Assembly: GCA_018376005.1 (NCBI GenBank)
Contig: JAHACE010000006.1
Span: 1-16,336, forward strand
From: Atopobium sp.
GTDB taxonomy: Bacteria; Actinomycetota; Coriobacteriia; Coriobacteriales; Atopobiaceae
Direction: 5' to 3'
DNA length: 16,336 nt
Position numbers and translations under genes: made by a program. Below the pieces are notes generated by a model. The model saw only the letters and a list, made by a program, of their open reading frames with translations. It searched no databases and was not told where the DNA came from. This document shows, piece by piece, positions 6,498 through 14,307 of this stretch (positions within the stretch are counted from its first letter, which is position 1; each line of letters opens with the position of its first letter).

Positions 6498-8382
6498 CTT
6501 TACTGACCTCCATCTTTTTTATCTGATTTATAAATTCTTCAGCACTTATACAAGACTCAAGCAGGGAAATTTCTTCTTGATTATTCATTAGTGAAAATAA
6601 AGAAGTACTAATAGCTTTATAAGCCTCAATGGATTGTTTGGTTAGACATATAAGAAAAATAACTCTAACCTCTTTTTCCTTTTTATTCCTGTTAATACGA
6701 ACCGCTATTGCATCCCGTATTCCGTGAGGCTCTACAGGATGGGGTGCGCAAATACCATTCAAAAAAATCGTATTAGAAAACTTCTCCCGCACTTTGACAG
6801 AATTGACGAACTCTTCATCTGCATATCCAAGGCGTACACAATCAATACACGCTTCATAGACTATATCTTGATACGTATTTTGATTAGAAACAGCAAAAAG
6901 CTCGGGTTCTATCAGAGAAGATAAAGTGTATTTTGTTCCACAATCTTGGTTTACATCATAGTTACTATGTCGAACAGCATTACTAATAGCAGAAAGATCA
7001 GAGGGACTCAAAATCTCATTTATATAGATTGTCGGAGCACAAGGCTTTTCTAGCAATGGAACCATAGATATTATTAAATCTGGATTCAATTCTACAAGCA
7101 CTCTTTGGTCCAAATAAGACACTGTATCAATTTGGGCATTTGGGAATATACCGCTAAGCTGCATTTTCACAAGTGTGGCAGATCCTCCGCCAGTTGCACA
7201 AACAACAACTATATGAGCAATACTAAAAAGACGATTCTGACGTGTTCTTTCCTCATGAGCAATAAAATGCATTGCAATCAAAAATACTTCGTCTTGTGTT
7301 GGTTCTACACCAAAATTACTATAAATTTTTTCACATAACTGAACAGCAAAATCCATGCTGATCGAATTTCCTAATTCACTTTTTTCAGCAAATGAAATAG
7401 TAACTGTTTTCCCAGCAAGTAATCTTTTCACAAGAAGTGCTATATGTGCTTCTAACATTTCTACGAACGTCTTATCCTCTAAAAAAGACGTTTGATACTC
7501 CTCATCAATACCTGTGAGAAATGAAATAATAATCGAACTTACTTCTGAGATAGCTGTAGTAGGAACATCTTCTAGACTCGGAAGCTGTCCTAACGCTTTC
7601 GCAATGCATAAAACATCTACCTTGGTAAGCTTTAGACCAAGTTTCTTATAGATCTCCTCAGAAATTAATTCTGCTAAATCAAGGAATTTAATTGGAGTAA
7701 GACTTAACTCTCGCTCCTCGTTTGTATCTCTCACAATATTAGCTGCGCAAATAGTTACAAAGGCACAAAGAGCGCAAAAATCTTCATATCTAAGATTTCT
7801 TCCAATCTTAGAAAGGCATGAGAGAAGAATGGTCGATATTTCTTCTTCTTTATCAATGGATTCTCTAATTGCGGAAACTATTAGAGGCGATCCTGCCAAA
7901 AGAGATCTAGCTAAAAAGAAACGAATGTCGTCCGGTTTTCCGACTGCACGCGTGCCATGATGGCGAGTGCGTTGAATGTCGATTCCAAAGTTTGAGCCTA
8001 TTCGGGATGCTTCTTGAAGAGCCATATTCACTACCGGAACACTCAAATCAAAATTGACTGCAAGATCTTCTGCACTTACAAATCCTCCTGAAAGGACCAG
8101 AGCTTGAAGAATAGTTTTTGATCGTTCAGATGGCTCTATAAACTCTGAATGAGATAAAAATTCTAAAAAGGAAGTAAATAATTCTGAATCTTTTACTAAT
8201 AGGCGTATTCCTTTGCCTCGTTCAGACACAATCTGAAAACCATGATCATGTTGGGTAGAACGTAAATCTGATAAGTCTGATTGAACAGTGCGCTCTGAGA
8301 CATTAAATTCATGAGCGAGCTGTGAGACAGAAATAGCCTCTGATGTCCTACTAAGCTGATTTAATAACCTGCTAGTACGCAC
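6487..8382 (-). CDS. PRD-containing PTS-controlled transcriptional regulator (LicR/MtlR/BglG-like)
   Basis: A 631-residue regulator with the layout: winged HTH (about 5-60, including the SVSQLAHEFNVSERTV recognition region), second HTH-like region (85-145), PRD1 (165-275), PRD2 (285-385), EIIB-like domain (388-475, phospho-Cys395 in VVVCATGGGSA) and EIIA fructose/mannitol-like domain (495-625, phospho-His548 in GICAPHPVE). Such proteins activate their own PTS operon when sugar flux changes the phosphorylation state. PRD2 keeps His313 and His372, while the matching PRD1 positions appear to be non-His (TICAANIVR, VLCIAKAL), so PRD2 is probably the control point. The HTH argues for DNA binding and against RNA antitermination. 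The start is GTG 8382, set by a strong GGGGGAGG site 7 bases upstream. It leads the operon and overlaps the M42 gene by 11 bases, so it probably activates the genes through EIIC. Confidence 0.9.
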   Translation of the reverse strand: MRTSRLLNQLSRTSEAISVSQLAHEFNVSERTVQSDLSDLRSTQHDHGFQIVSERGKGIRLLVKDSELFTSFLEFLSHSEFIEPSERSKTILQALVLSGGFVSAEDLAVNFDLSVPVVNMALQEASRIGSNFGIDIQRTRHHGTRAVGKPDDIRFFLARSLLAGSPLIVSAIRESIDKEEEISTILLSCLSKIGRNLRYEDFCALCAFVTICAANIVRDTNEERELSLTPIKFLDLAELISEEIYKKLGLKLTKVDVLCIAKALGQLPSLEDVPTTAISEVSSIIISFLTGIDEEYQTSFLEDKTFVEMLEAHIALLVKRLLAGKTVTISFAEKSELGNSISMDFAVQLCEKIYSNFGVEPTQDEVFLIAMHFIAHEERTRQNRLFSIAHIVVVCATGGGSATLVKMQLSGIFPNAQIDTVSYLDQRVLVELNPDLIISMVPLLEKPCAPTIYINEILSPSDLSAISNAVRHSNYDVNQDCGTKYTLSSLIEPELFAVSNQNTYQDIVYEACIDCVRLGYADEEFVNSVKVREKFSNTIFLNGICAPHPVEPHGIRDAIAVRINRNKKEKEVRVIFLICLTKQSIEAYKAISTSLFSLMNNQEEISLLESCISAEEFINQIKKMEVSKDGC

Positions 8383-8452
8383 CTTTCCGCCTCCCCCAAC
8401 ATTAATTGTCTTAAGCGTAAAGATTTTTATAAGGCTAGTAAAACATCAAAGT

Positions 8453-8468
8453 TGCACTTTATTGTGCA
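8453..8468. promoter_or_regulatory. Small inverted repeat upstream of the PTS regulator (possible operator)
   Basis: TGCAC and GTGCA (8453-8457 and 8464-8468) are separated by six bases in the 111-bp gap upstream of the GTG start of the regulator. It lies a short way upstream of a TATAAA-like hexamer on the minus strand, in a region where a LicR-type activator site would be expected. The arms are short, so a chance repeat is quite possible. Confidence 0.25.
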
Positions 8469-8493
8469 GAAAAGTTCATTATTCGGTTAAAAG

Positions 8494-8524
8494 AACAACT
8501 CTAGCGGTAAACGCTAGAGTTGTT
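8494..8524 (-). terminator. Rho-independent terminator after the restriction-modification gene
   Basis: A perfect 13-bp inverted repeat (8494-8506 and 8512-8524, loop GTAAA) lies about 50 bases downstream of the R-M stop codon. On the minus strand it is followed by TTCTTTT. There is a shorter TTTT on the plus side, so it could stop transcription both ways, but only minus-strand genes flank it. It separates the defence cassette from the PTS operon. Confidence 0.82.
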
Positions 8525-8575
8525 TTAAAAATTATTTATCTAATTAAACACTAAGCTCAGGTGCGAATCTAATTG

Positions 8576-11377
8576 CTATTCTTTCGCCTTCTCAGCATAT
8601 AGCTTAAAAAGATGTGCAACTATCTTTTCTTCATCACCATTAAAGTCGACTCCATAAGCTGCTTCAACAGCGCTATCGTTAGCTTTATGTGCGGCTAGCA
8701 GATCTGATGGCATCTTATCTGGATCATATAATTCAGCTAATGACTTATTTGGATAATTTAATCTTGTATCGAGAATTGCTTTCGCAGTCTTCTCAATAGC
8801 ATCTTTTTGCTCAATGGACGCTTCTGGCCATACAAAATTGTTATACACAATGGTGTTGGAATAGCTGTAATCACCTTTAAGTCGACCAGCCACAGTACGC
8901 ATCCATGCATTTTGGAATTGACTGTTAATTACTCCAAAATCATACAATGTAGCATTATTGATAAAAAACAACTTATTGCCAGGAATTAGTCCGTTATTTA
9001 CAAATCCCGTAGGAACATAAAAACGTCGTTCAGATGAAACTACAGGAACTACGATGAAGTTTTCACTGGTTGGTTCTTTTATCTCATCAAATAACCATGG
9101 AATTTCTGCTTTTTTACGAGTTGCAGCTTTACTTGATGCAAGACGCATTTCTCGCACAGCTTCCACACGTTTAGATACCAAAGGTAGACCTGCTAACTCA
9201 GCTGGTGTAATCCCCACCAGCCAAAGACAGAAACGCTCTTTATTATTTATAAATTCATTACCCATCGAGAATGGCTTAATCCATTTCTCTGCCGCGGGTT
9301 CCACTAAAAGAAGTTTTTCTTTTTCATAAGGTTCCAGAATCAAATTTCCGGCATCAGAAGGCTTACCGCCACCAATCATAGGAGGTACATTACAAATTGG
9401 CTTGTTTCTCTTATCTATAAAAATGTTAGGTCCGTCCATTAGGTAACCATTGATGTTAGGGCATAATTTTTTGACACCATCTCTAAGATAGAGTGTTTTA
9501 TTTTGGTATCCAAAACGTGAGAAACCAATAATTACCACGTAAACATGAGCTTGAATAGAGGCTTCCGAGCTCCATATGAACGTTTGCCATGCAAAATCAA
9601 TATGGATACCACTCTTAAACAACGGCTCCCATATGGGCTGTACCTGTTGTCCTTGACAGATGGAATTAGTTGATACAAATGCGCAGCGAATTGGAAGATT
9701 GGAAATATAATCAGCTGCCTTCTTGTACCAACAAGCTACATAGTCGACAGTTTTTACCTTGCCAAATAAGCTTGCACGATCTTTCTGTTGTTCAGCAGAA
9801 TGATTGGAGTAACCAACAAAAGGAGGGTTACCCATAATGTAATTACATTCACTTGCTGGTAATACACTATTCCAGTCAATGCGCAAAGCATTACCTTCAA
9901 CAATGTGAGCCTTTTCACTTAAGGGGAAATCATCTCCACCAGCATCGTAGAACATTGATGTTTCACCGTTTGCTTTAAGACGACTAATCCAAAGAGCAGT
10001 CTCAGCAACTGTTACAGCAAAATCATTAATCTCAATGCCGTAGAACTGATTCAAAGAGATACGTTTTCCTGTTTCTTCTTCGTCTCCAAGACTAAAGCCA
10101 GTCTGTCCTTTTCTAAGTTCATTAAGGACAGTATCCTCAAGCTTACGAAGGCAGGTATAGGTCTCAGTAAGAAAATTACCTGATCCGCATGCAGGATCAA
10201 AGAAGGTAAGAGAGCAAATCTTCTCGTGGAAGCGCTTTAGGGCATTTTCACGTTTACGGGGAGTTGTTCCTTCTTCAGTGCAAATAGACTTAAGATCTTC
10301 TTTAAGGTCATCTAAAAAGAGTGGATCAATTACCTTATGAATGTTTTCTGGCGAGGTATAGTGCATGCCGCCAGAACGTCTAGTCTCTGGATTCAGAGTT
10401 GACTCAAAAATGCCACCAAAGATTGTAGGGCTAATCTGTGACCAGTCGATGTGGGAAGAGACCTCATCCAACAGGAAGCCCTTTGTTTCATCTGTAAAAT
10501 TAGGAACTTCAGACTCATCTCTGAAAAGTCCACCATTTACATAAGGAAATGCCTTTACTTCAAGATCATACGGGTCTCGCTCAGAAAGATTGGTATCCAA
10601 TGCGTGGAATAAATTCTTAAGTGCCGTTCTGATTCTATTTGCTGGGACATCTTTCAGATAGTTATAGAAAGCATCTTTTCCAAAGAGTCCTGCATCTTCG
10701 CAATACAGGCAAAATACCAAGCGTACACAAAGCACATTCAATGCATGCATTGACTCTTCTGAATCAGGATCAATGTAGCCTTCACGCAATTTGTCATAGA
10801 GCTTTCCAATGAGCTCACCTGCTTTAATAGATACCGTCTTTTCTTTTTCAAGACGACTATTAGTAGGATCATTAATAAAAGCTAAATACTCTGGATGACT
10901 TGTAAGCTCATCAAGGGTGAACTCGAATGCATTATTAGGAAGTTGTGACCTTCCGTATGCATCACGGTCATACACTCTAAAGGTAGAGAAATTACATGTA
11001 ATGACGAAGCGAGGCTGCTCTAACCTGGGAAGCTCGTCAACATAATCAAGCGCTTGAGTTAAAGGCGTCTTTTGTTTTCCTTGACGGAGTTCTTCTTTAT
11101 CTAAATCAATTCCAAGAGCCTTTTGTTCAATTAAAACACCAGCGTCAGGAACCCATACATCAATAAATCCGCCAGATGAGACATGGAATTCAAAGAGAAC
11201 ATCATCTACCTTGGAGTAACCAATAGTGCGTAAAAGCTGTAGCCAGAATTGTTGAGTATCTCCCTTTTCATAGCCTCTGCCTTGCCAGCGGGAGACAAAT
11301 TCTAGAAGCTCTTTCTTATCACAGGACATGCTCTTACTCACTTTCAAAACTGTCAAATAACCTCTAGGTAGAATCAA
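8576..11377 (-). CDS. MmeI-like (type IIL/IIG) restriction-modification enzyme, single polypeptide
   Basis: A 933-residue protein with an N-terminal PD-(D/E)XK nuclease (FIDVWVPDAGVLIEQK: Asp73, Glu84 and Lys86), a helical linker, an N6-adenine DNA methyltransferase with motif I DPACGSGNFL near residue 395 and motif IV NPPF near residue 515, then a target-recognition region (about 600-850) and a C-terminal helical tail. Layout, length and the opening FVSRWQGRGYEKGDTQ-FW pattern fit MmeI-type enzymes, which methylate one strand and cut about 20 bases away without a separate specificity subunit. The recognition sequence cannot be read from the protein by eye. The start is uncertain: the longest frame opens at TTG 11377 without a Shine-Dalgarno; GTG 11341 or ATG 11329, just before SCDKKELLEFVSRW, are better placed relative to the first conserved block. 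It lies 45 bases after the nuclease-like gene and ends in its own terminator. BREX PglX is related, but no BREX partners are present. Confidence 0.88.
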   Translation of the reverse strand: MILPRGYLTVLKVSKSMSCDKKELLEFVSRWQGRGYEKGDTQQFWLQLLRTIGYSKVDDVLFEFHVSSGGFIDVWVPDAGVLIEQKALGIDLDKEELRQGKQKTPLTQALDYVDELPRLEQPRFVITCNFSTFRVYDRDAYGRSQLPNNAFEFTLDELTSHPEYLAFINDPTNSRLEKEKTVSIKAGELIGKLYDKLREGYIDPDSEESMHALNVLCVRLVFCLYCEDAGLFGKDAFYNYLKDVPANRIRTALKNLFHALDTNLSERDPYDLEVKAFPYVNGGLFRDESEVPNFTDETKGFLLDEVSSHIDWSQISPTIFGGIFESTLNPETRRSGGMHYTSPENIHKVIDPLFLDDLKEDLKSICTEEGTTPRKRENALKRFHEKICSLTFFDPACGSGNFLTETYTCLRKLEDTVLNELRKGQTGFSLGDEEETGKRISLNQFYGIEINDFAVTVAETALWISRLKANGETSMFYDAGGDDFPLSEKAHIVEGNALRIDWNSVLPASECNYIMGNPPFVGYSNHSAEQQKDRASLFGKVKTVDYVACWYKKAADYISNLPIRCAFVSTNSICQGQQVQPIWEPLFKSGIHIDFAWQTFIWSSEASIQAHVYVVIIGFSRFGYQNKTLYLRDGVKKLCPNINGYLMDGPNIFIDKRNKPICNVPPMIGGGKPSDAGNLILEPYEKEKLLLVEPAAEKWIKPFSMGNEFINNKERFCLWLVGITPAELAGLPLVSKRVEAVREMRLASSKAATRKKAEIPWLFDEIKEPTSENFIVVPVVSSERRFYVPTGFVNNGLIPGNKLFFINNATLYDFGVINSQFQNAWMRTVAGRLKGDYSYSNTIVYNNFVWPEASIEQKDAIEKTAKAILDTRLNYPNKSLAELYDPDKMPSDLLAAHKANDSAVEAAYGVDFNGDEEKIVAHLFKLYAEKAKE

Positions 11378-11422
11378 GTTAAATTCAAACCGTCATTAGA
11401 TAAACTATTTATTTCAAATTTA

Positions 11423-12181
11423 CTAATAACCTATAACTTCACGCTCAACTTCATCAATTATTTCTTCTGATATTTTATCAACTTCAATCCGATAAACCTT
11501 ATTTAACCTTGGATTGTAAAATCCCAGATACTTAAGATTATTAAATTCAAGGTGTATTGAATTTAAACCCATTCTCCAATACATAAGTAGCTGAAGTGTA
11601 TACTTTGGCTTTATTTTGCCTTTTAATACCTTAAAATCCCAAATAGTATCTTTCGTTGTAAAATCACCGTCGCCTGAATTAACAGTTTCGGTATATCCAC
11701 CCCTAAATGTAAATCCTTCCAAAACCTTTGGTCCATAAACATCAAAAAAATGAAGAGATCTATTTACCATTGTTCTTACATTTTCAATTGTGGCACTGTC
11801 TGGTTTTATTAACTCTACAGGCTTATATGCTCGTAATCCTGCTCTAAAACAAGAATCAAATCCTGTTAATTTCAATGCATTAACAATGGAATTATCATCT
11901 AATCCCTTAACTTTTTTGAGAAGAGCTTCTGCTTCCTTTTCTTTATTGACCAGACGAGCGCCCATTATTGAAATATGAAAAGCATTGTTAGGAGAAGCTC
12001 CTGTCATGAAATGTGTAAGGTATTCCACAGCAGTACCCACAAGATTAGGTTCAATATTTTCTTCTTTATTTAATTCTTCGACGCCGGGTCCAAGAATTAT
12101 TTCATCAAAATCTTTGAGCTTAAGATATCCTCCTGTGGGCTGCTTTATTTGATCAATACGTTGTGTTACAGAACATCCCAT
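11423..12181 (-). CDS. Uncharacterised protein with PD-(D/E)XK nuclease-like motif
   Basis: A 252-residue soluble protein with no signal peptide or membrane segment. The last third holds what looks like a PD-(D/E)XK core: GDGDF (Asp171, Asp173), a short strand, then TIWDFK (Asp182, Lys184), and 13 residues later LQLLMYW with Gln197 and Tyr201. The order D...(D/E)-x-K...Q-x-x-x-Y is that of RecB/Cas4-type and other PD-(D/E)XK nucleases, here with Asp in place of Glu. The N-terminal half is mainly helical, with a conserved-looking EENIEPNLVGTAVEYLTHFM block. From memory, similar proteins occur as hypotheticals in Firmicutes and Actinobacteria; I know no tested function. The ATG has an AGGAGG site 7 bases upstream. 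It is first in a two-gene unit with the MmeI-like enzyme, so a defence role is plausible but unproven. Confidence 0.8.
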   Translation of the reverse strand: MGCSVTQRIDQIKQPTGGYLKLKDFDEIILGPGVEELNKEENIEPNLVGTAVEYLTHFMTGASPNNAFHISIMGARLVNKEKEAEALLKKVKGLDDNSIVNALKLTGFDSCFRAGLRAYKPVELIKPDSATIENVRTMVNRSLHFFDVYGPKVLEGFTFRGGYTETVNSGDGDFTTKDTIWDFKVLKGKIKPKYTLQLLMYWRMGLNSIHLEFNNLKYLGFYNPRLNKVYRIEVDKISEEIIDEVEREVIGY

Positions 12182-12321
12182 AATGACCCTCCTAACCTAA
12201 ATCTTAATGATGTGCCACAATCTTACTGCGCCCTTACCTGCAGTTACTAATCTTTATATACTTTTTAGGTAAACGATTTATAATCAGTTCTCAAAGAGCG
12301 TTTACTCAAGAGTTAGAAACT

Positions 12322-12350
12322 CTCCTATAGAGGATTAATAACTCCTATAG
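12322..12350. repeat. Two direct copies of CTCCTATAG, 20 bp apart
   Basis: CTCCTATAG occurs at 12,322-12,330 and again at 12,342-12,350, two helical turns apart, so both copies face the same side of the DNA. CTATAG itself is a palindrome, so the pair also reads as an imperfect inverted repeat. It sits about 140 bases upstream of the nuclease-like gene. A regulator site is possible; chance is also possible. Confidence 0.4.
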
Positions 12351-12477
12351 TCGTAAGACTTGTTTTGAATCTAAAAACTTTCAGTCATACTCGGCAGGAA
12401 AAAAGCATGCTCACGTTAAGCAAATTGCCATTTCAGACTGAGGAATTAGTACGTTGTCCCAAGACAAACTGAAAAAA

Positions 12478-12511
12478 AGACCAAGCAGGAAACAAAGTTC
12501 CTGCTTGGTCT
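12478..12511 (-). terminator. Rho-independent terminator of the iron-uptake operon
   Basis: Fourteen paired bases (12,478-12,491 with 12,498-12,511, loop ACAAAG) form a perfect hairpin 42 bases downstream of the lipoprotein stop. A run of seven A at 12,472-12,478 gives a T-tract on the minus strand directly after the stem. There is no T-tract on the plus side. Confidence 0.92.
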
Positions 12512-12553
12512 CTGCAGTACGCATGTTTAAATGGCGCGTATGTTCAAATACGT

Positions 12554-13615
12554 TTATTTCTGAGGATACAGAGCCTCAAGGATCTTCTCGGCAGAATCGA
12601 ATGCGCGTGGCGAGTAATCGATGTACTCTGAGTATGGAATCTCTACGATGCTCTTGTTGGCAATAGCAGGGACGTTCTGCAGGGAACTCTCGCCCAGAAG
12701 GGTATCTTTAGCTGCGGCGTCAGTTGCCTTATTGCGCTCTGCGGTAACGTAAATAATGACGTCAGGATTAAACTTAATCAGATTCTCATACGTTAGGCCG
12801 TTTGCAGACTGGGTTGTAGCAGGAGTAGCTCCAAGCTGGTCGATGATAGTAAACTCAAGGCTCTTCTCGCTACCGCCAAAGAGACCAAACGTGCCGTCCT
12901 TGAGGTTAGCCATAACCAGCACAGTCTTCTTTGCGTCTTTCTCGTGTGCTTTAACGCGCTCGTTAATGGCATCAAGGCGCTTCTGCAGGTCAGCGGTATA
13001 GGTGTCGGCATTGCTCTGAACGTCAAAGATAGATCCAAGGTTCTTAATATCAGAAATAATTCCGGCAAGCGTTGGATCGCCCTGCTCAGAAGATGCCAGC
13101 TGTGTATAGACAGAAATTCCCAGGTCAGCGTAGTCCTTTGGAGAAGTCTGGTCCTTTGAAGTAAAGAGACGTGAGCGTCCCACAATAAGGTTTGGATTAG
13201 CGGCAACAACAACCTCGCGCGAGAGGCTCTTCTTATCGCCCAGCTGCTTGATTTTCGCATACTCGTCAGCAATGTCTGAAGGCATTGGTGCATCAGGCTT
13301 GATAGTGCCAATAATCTTGGAGCCAAGGCCCAGACGCAGCAGAATCTCAGCGGCGGAATCTGTCAGGGTAACAACACTCTCAGGAGCCTTGTCAAACTTT
13401 GCCTCAAACTCGTTGCCGTCACCGTCATAGAGCTTGAACGATACGGGATAGCTCGTATTGGCCGATTTCTTTTCTTCTGTAGCAGGGGTAGATGGGCTAG
13501 ACGTTGCATTGTTGCATGCAGTAAGACCCAGTCCAGCAGCAGTTACAGCAAACCCTGCCGCAATGCTCAAAAAATTCCTTCTCGTAAAGAGATTTGAACT
13601 TACACGAGGATCCAT
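12554..13615 (-). CDS. ABC transporter substrate-binding lipoprotein (iron-siderophore/haem/cobalamin type)
   Basis: A 353-residue exported protein. The N-terminus has a twin-arginine pair (Arg12, Arg13 in TRRNFL), a hydrophobic core and a lipobox LTAC with Cys34 as the predicted lipid-anchored residue; a Ser/Thr/Pro linker follows to about residue 55. The mature part looks like the TroA/FepB-type fold of class III binding proteins: an ESVVTLTDSAAEILLRLGL first lobe, VVAANPNLIVG, a long connecting helix rich in charged residues (about 195-215), then FNPDVIIYVT and a C-terminal PRAFDSAEKILEALYP helix. It would capture an iron chelate, haem or corrinoid and deliver it to the FecCD permease. I chose ATG 13615 because AAAGGA lies 6 bases upstream; ATG 13630, five codons earlier, has no good site. 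It follows the ATPase by 40 bases and ends in a strong terminator. It appears intact. Confidence 0.88.
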   Translation of the reverse strand: MDPRVSSNLFTRRNFLSIAAGFAVTAAGLGLTACNNATSSPSTPATEEKKSANTSYPVSFKLYDGDGNEFEAKFDKAPESVVTLTDSAAEILLRLGLGSKIIGTIKPDAPMPSDIADEYAKIKQLGDKKSLSREVVVAANPNLIVGRSRLFTSKDQTSPKDYADLGISVYTQLASSEQGDPTLAGIISDIKNLGSIFDVQSNADTYTADLQKRLDAINERVKAHEKDAKKTVLVMANLKDGTFGLFGGSEKSLEFTIIDQLGATPATTQSANGLTYENLIKFNPDVIIYVTAERNKATDAAAKDTLLGESSLQNVPAIANKSIVEIPYSEYIDYSPRAFDSAEKILEALYPQK

Positions 13616-13655
13616 CGGATATCCTTTCATTCATCTGTTGATACTCAACAGGCGA

Positions 13656-14306
13656 TTAATACACGTAATCAATGCTGATACCGTTTCCAGCAGTTGAAGG
13701 CCTCACCGCACCCTCAACACCATACACATCAGCAAGTAACTCAGGGGTCACAATGTCCTCAGGTGTTCCCTCGGAAACAATAGTCCCCTCTTGTAAGAAA
13801 TACAGGCGGTCGACATAATGAGCTGCCATCACAATGTCATGCAAAACAGCCAGGCAGCTGATACCAAGATTGCGAACAAGGCGCAAAATATCAATCTGGT
13901 ACGTAATATCCAGGTGATTAGTAGGCTCATCAAGCACCATAACGTCAGAAACGATTGACTCGTCGTGATCGGATTCTTTTGACAGCGCCGACTGATGAGG
14001 ACTGCGTCCCAGCGACACAATCTCGCGAACGGTAAAGTCAAAGGACAGCGAGTTAAACTGGCTTACAACCGCAACTTTGCGGGCAAAGTCACGTCGTGAT
14101 ATCTCAGTGGCGTCGCGCTCGTCCCACAAAATATGGCCGTCATAGCGATGACCAAGGCCATAAATTGCTCGCAGAAGCGTAGACTTGCCGGATCCATTAG
14201 GACCGAGGATACCCACAAACTCGCCATCTTCCACGCTAAGCGAGACGTCCTTTACAATCGGCTTGTTGTGAATGGTGACCGAAACATTTTGCACTTCAAG
14301 GCGCAT
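13656..14306 (-). CDS. ABC transporter ATP-binding protein (FecE/FepC type) lacking the signature segment
   Basis: This should be the ATPase of the iron-chelate importer. From ATG 14306 it has 216 residues against about 255-270 for the family. Present are Walker A GPNGSGKST (35-43), Q-loop Gln83, Walker B VMVLDEP with Glu127, D-loop NHLD and H-loop His156. Missing is the whole stretch between ESIVS (ending at residue 120) and DVMVLDEP: about 36-38 residues that normally hold the helical-domain end and the LSGGQ/LSGGE signature needed for ATP hydrolysis in the dimer. The frame continues cleanly over the join near 13,946. As written, the protein should be inactive as a transporter ATPase, unless the gap is an assembly error. 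ATG 14306 is preferred over an upstream frame start (14357), with GGTGAG 4 bases ahead; only one base separates it from the permease stop. Confidence 0.85.
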   Translation of the reverse strand: MRLEVQNVSVTIHNKPIVKDVSLSVEDGEFVGILGPNGSGKSTLLRAIYGLGHRYDGHILWDERDATEISRRDFARKVAVVSQFNSLSFDFTVREIVSLGRSPHQSALSKESDHDESIVSDVMVLDEPTNHLDITYQIDILRLVRNLGISCLAVLHDIVMAAHYVDRLYFLQEGTIVSEGTPEDIVTPELLADVYGVEGAVRPSTAGNGISIDYVY

Positions 14307-14307
14307 G

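Larger units (their letters stand above)
12182..12553. other. Gene-free 372-bp stretch between the defence cassette and the iron-uptake operon
   Basis: I find no credible gene here. It holds the AGGAGG leader of the nuclease-like gene, the terminator of the iron operon (12,478-12,511), a small hairpin AGAGTT-AGA-AACTCT (12,309-12,323) and two copies of CTCCTATAG spaced exactly 20 bases apart (12,322-12,330 and 12,342-12,350). TTGAGA and TACCTA on the minus strand, 17 bases apart, could form a weak promoter for the nuclease gene. Base composition appears to change across this stretch. Confidence 0.6.

Noticed and set aside
6487..8382. BglG-type RNA antiterminator acting at a RAT/terminator pair.
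   Set aside because: The protein starts with DNA-binding HTH domains and lacks the CAT RNA-binding domain; I saw no RAT-like sequence ahead of a terminator in the leader.
8576..11377. Type I restriction system or BREX PglX for the large methyltransferase gene.
   Set aside because: No specificity subunit, helicase subunit or BREX genes nearby, and the N-terminal nuclease plus length fit an MmeI-like single-chain enzyme better.
12793..13326. Minus-strand frame of 177 codons inside the binding-protein gene.
   Set aside because: Same strand, shifted frame, dominated by Leu, Ser and Arg; typical of a shifted frame of a real gene.
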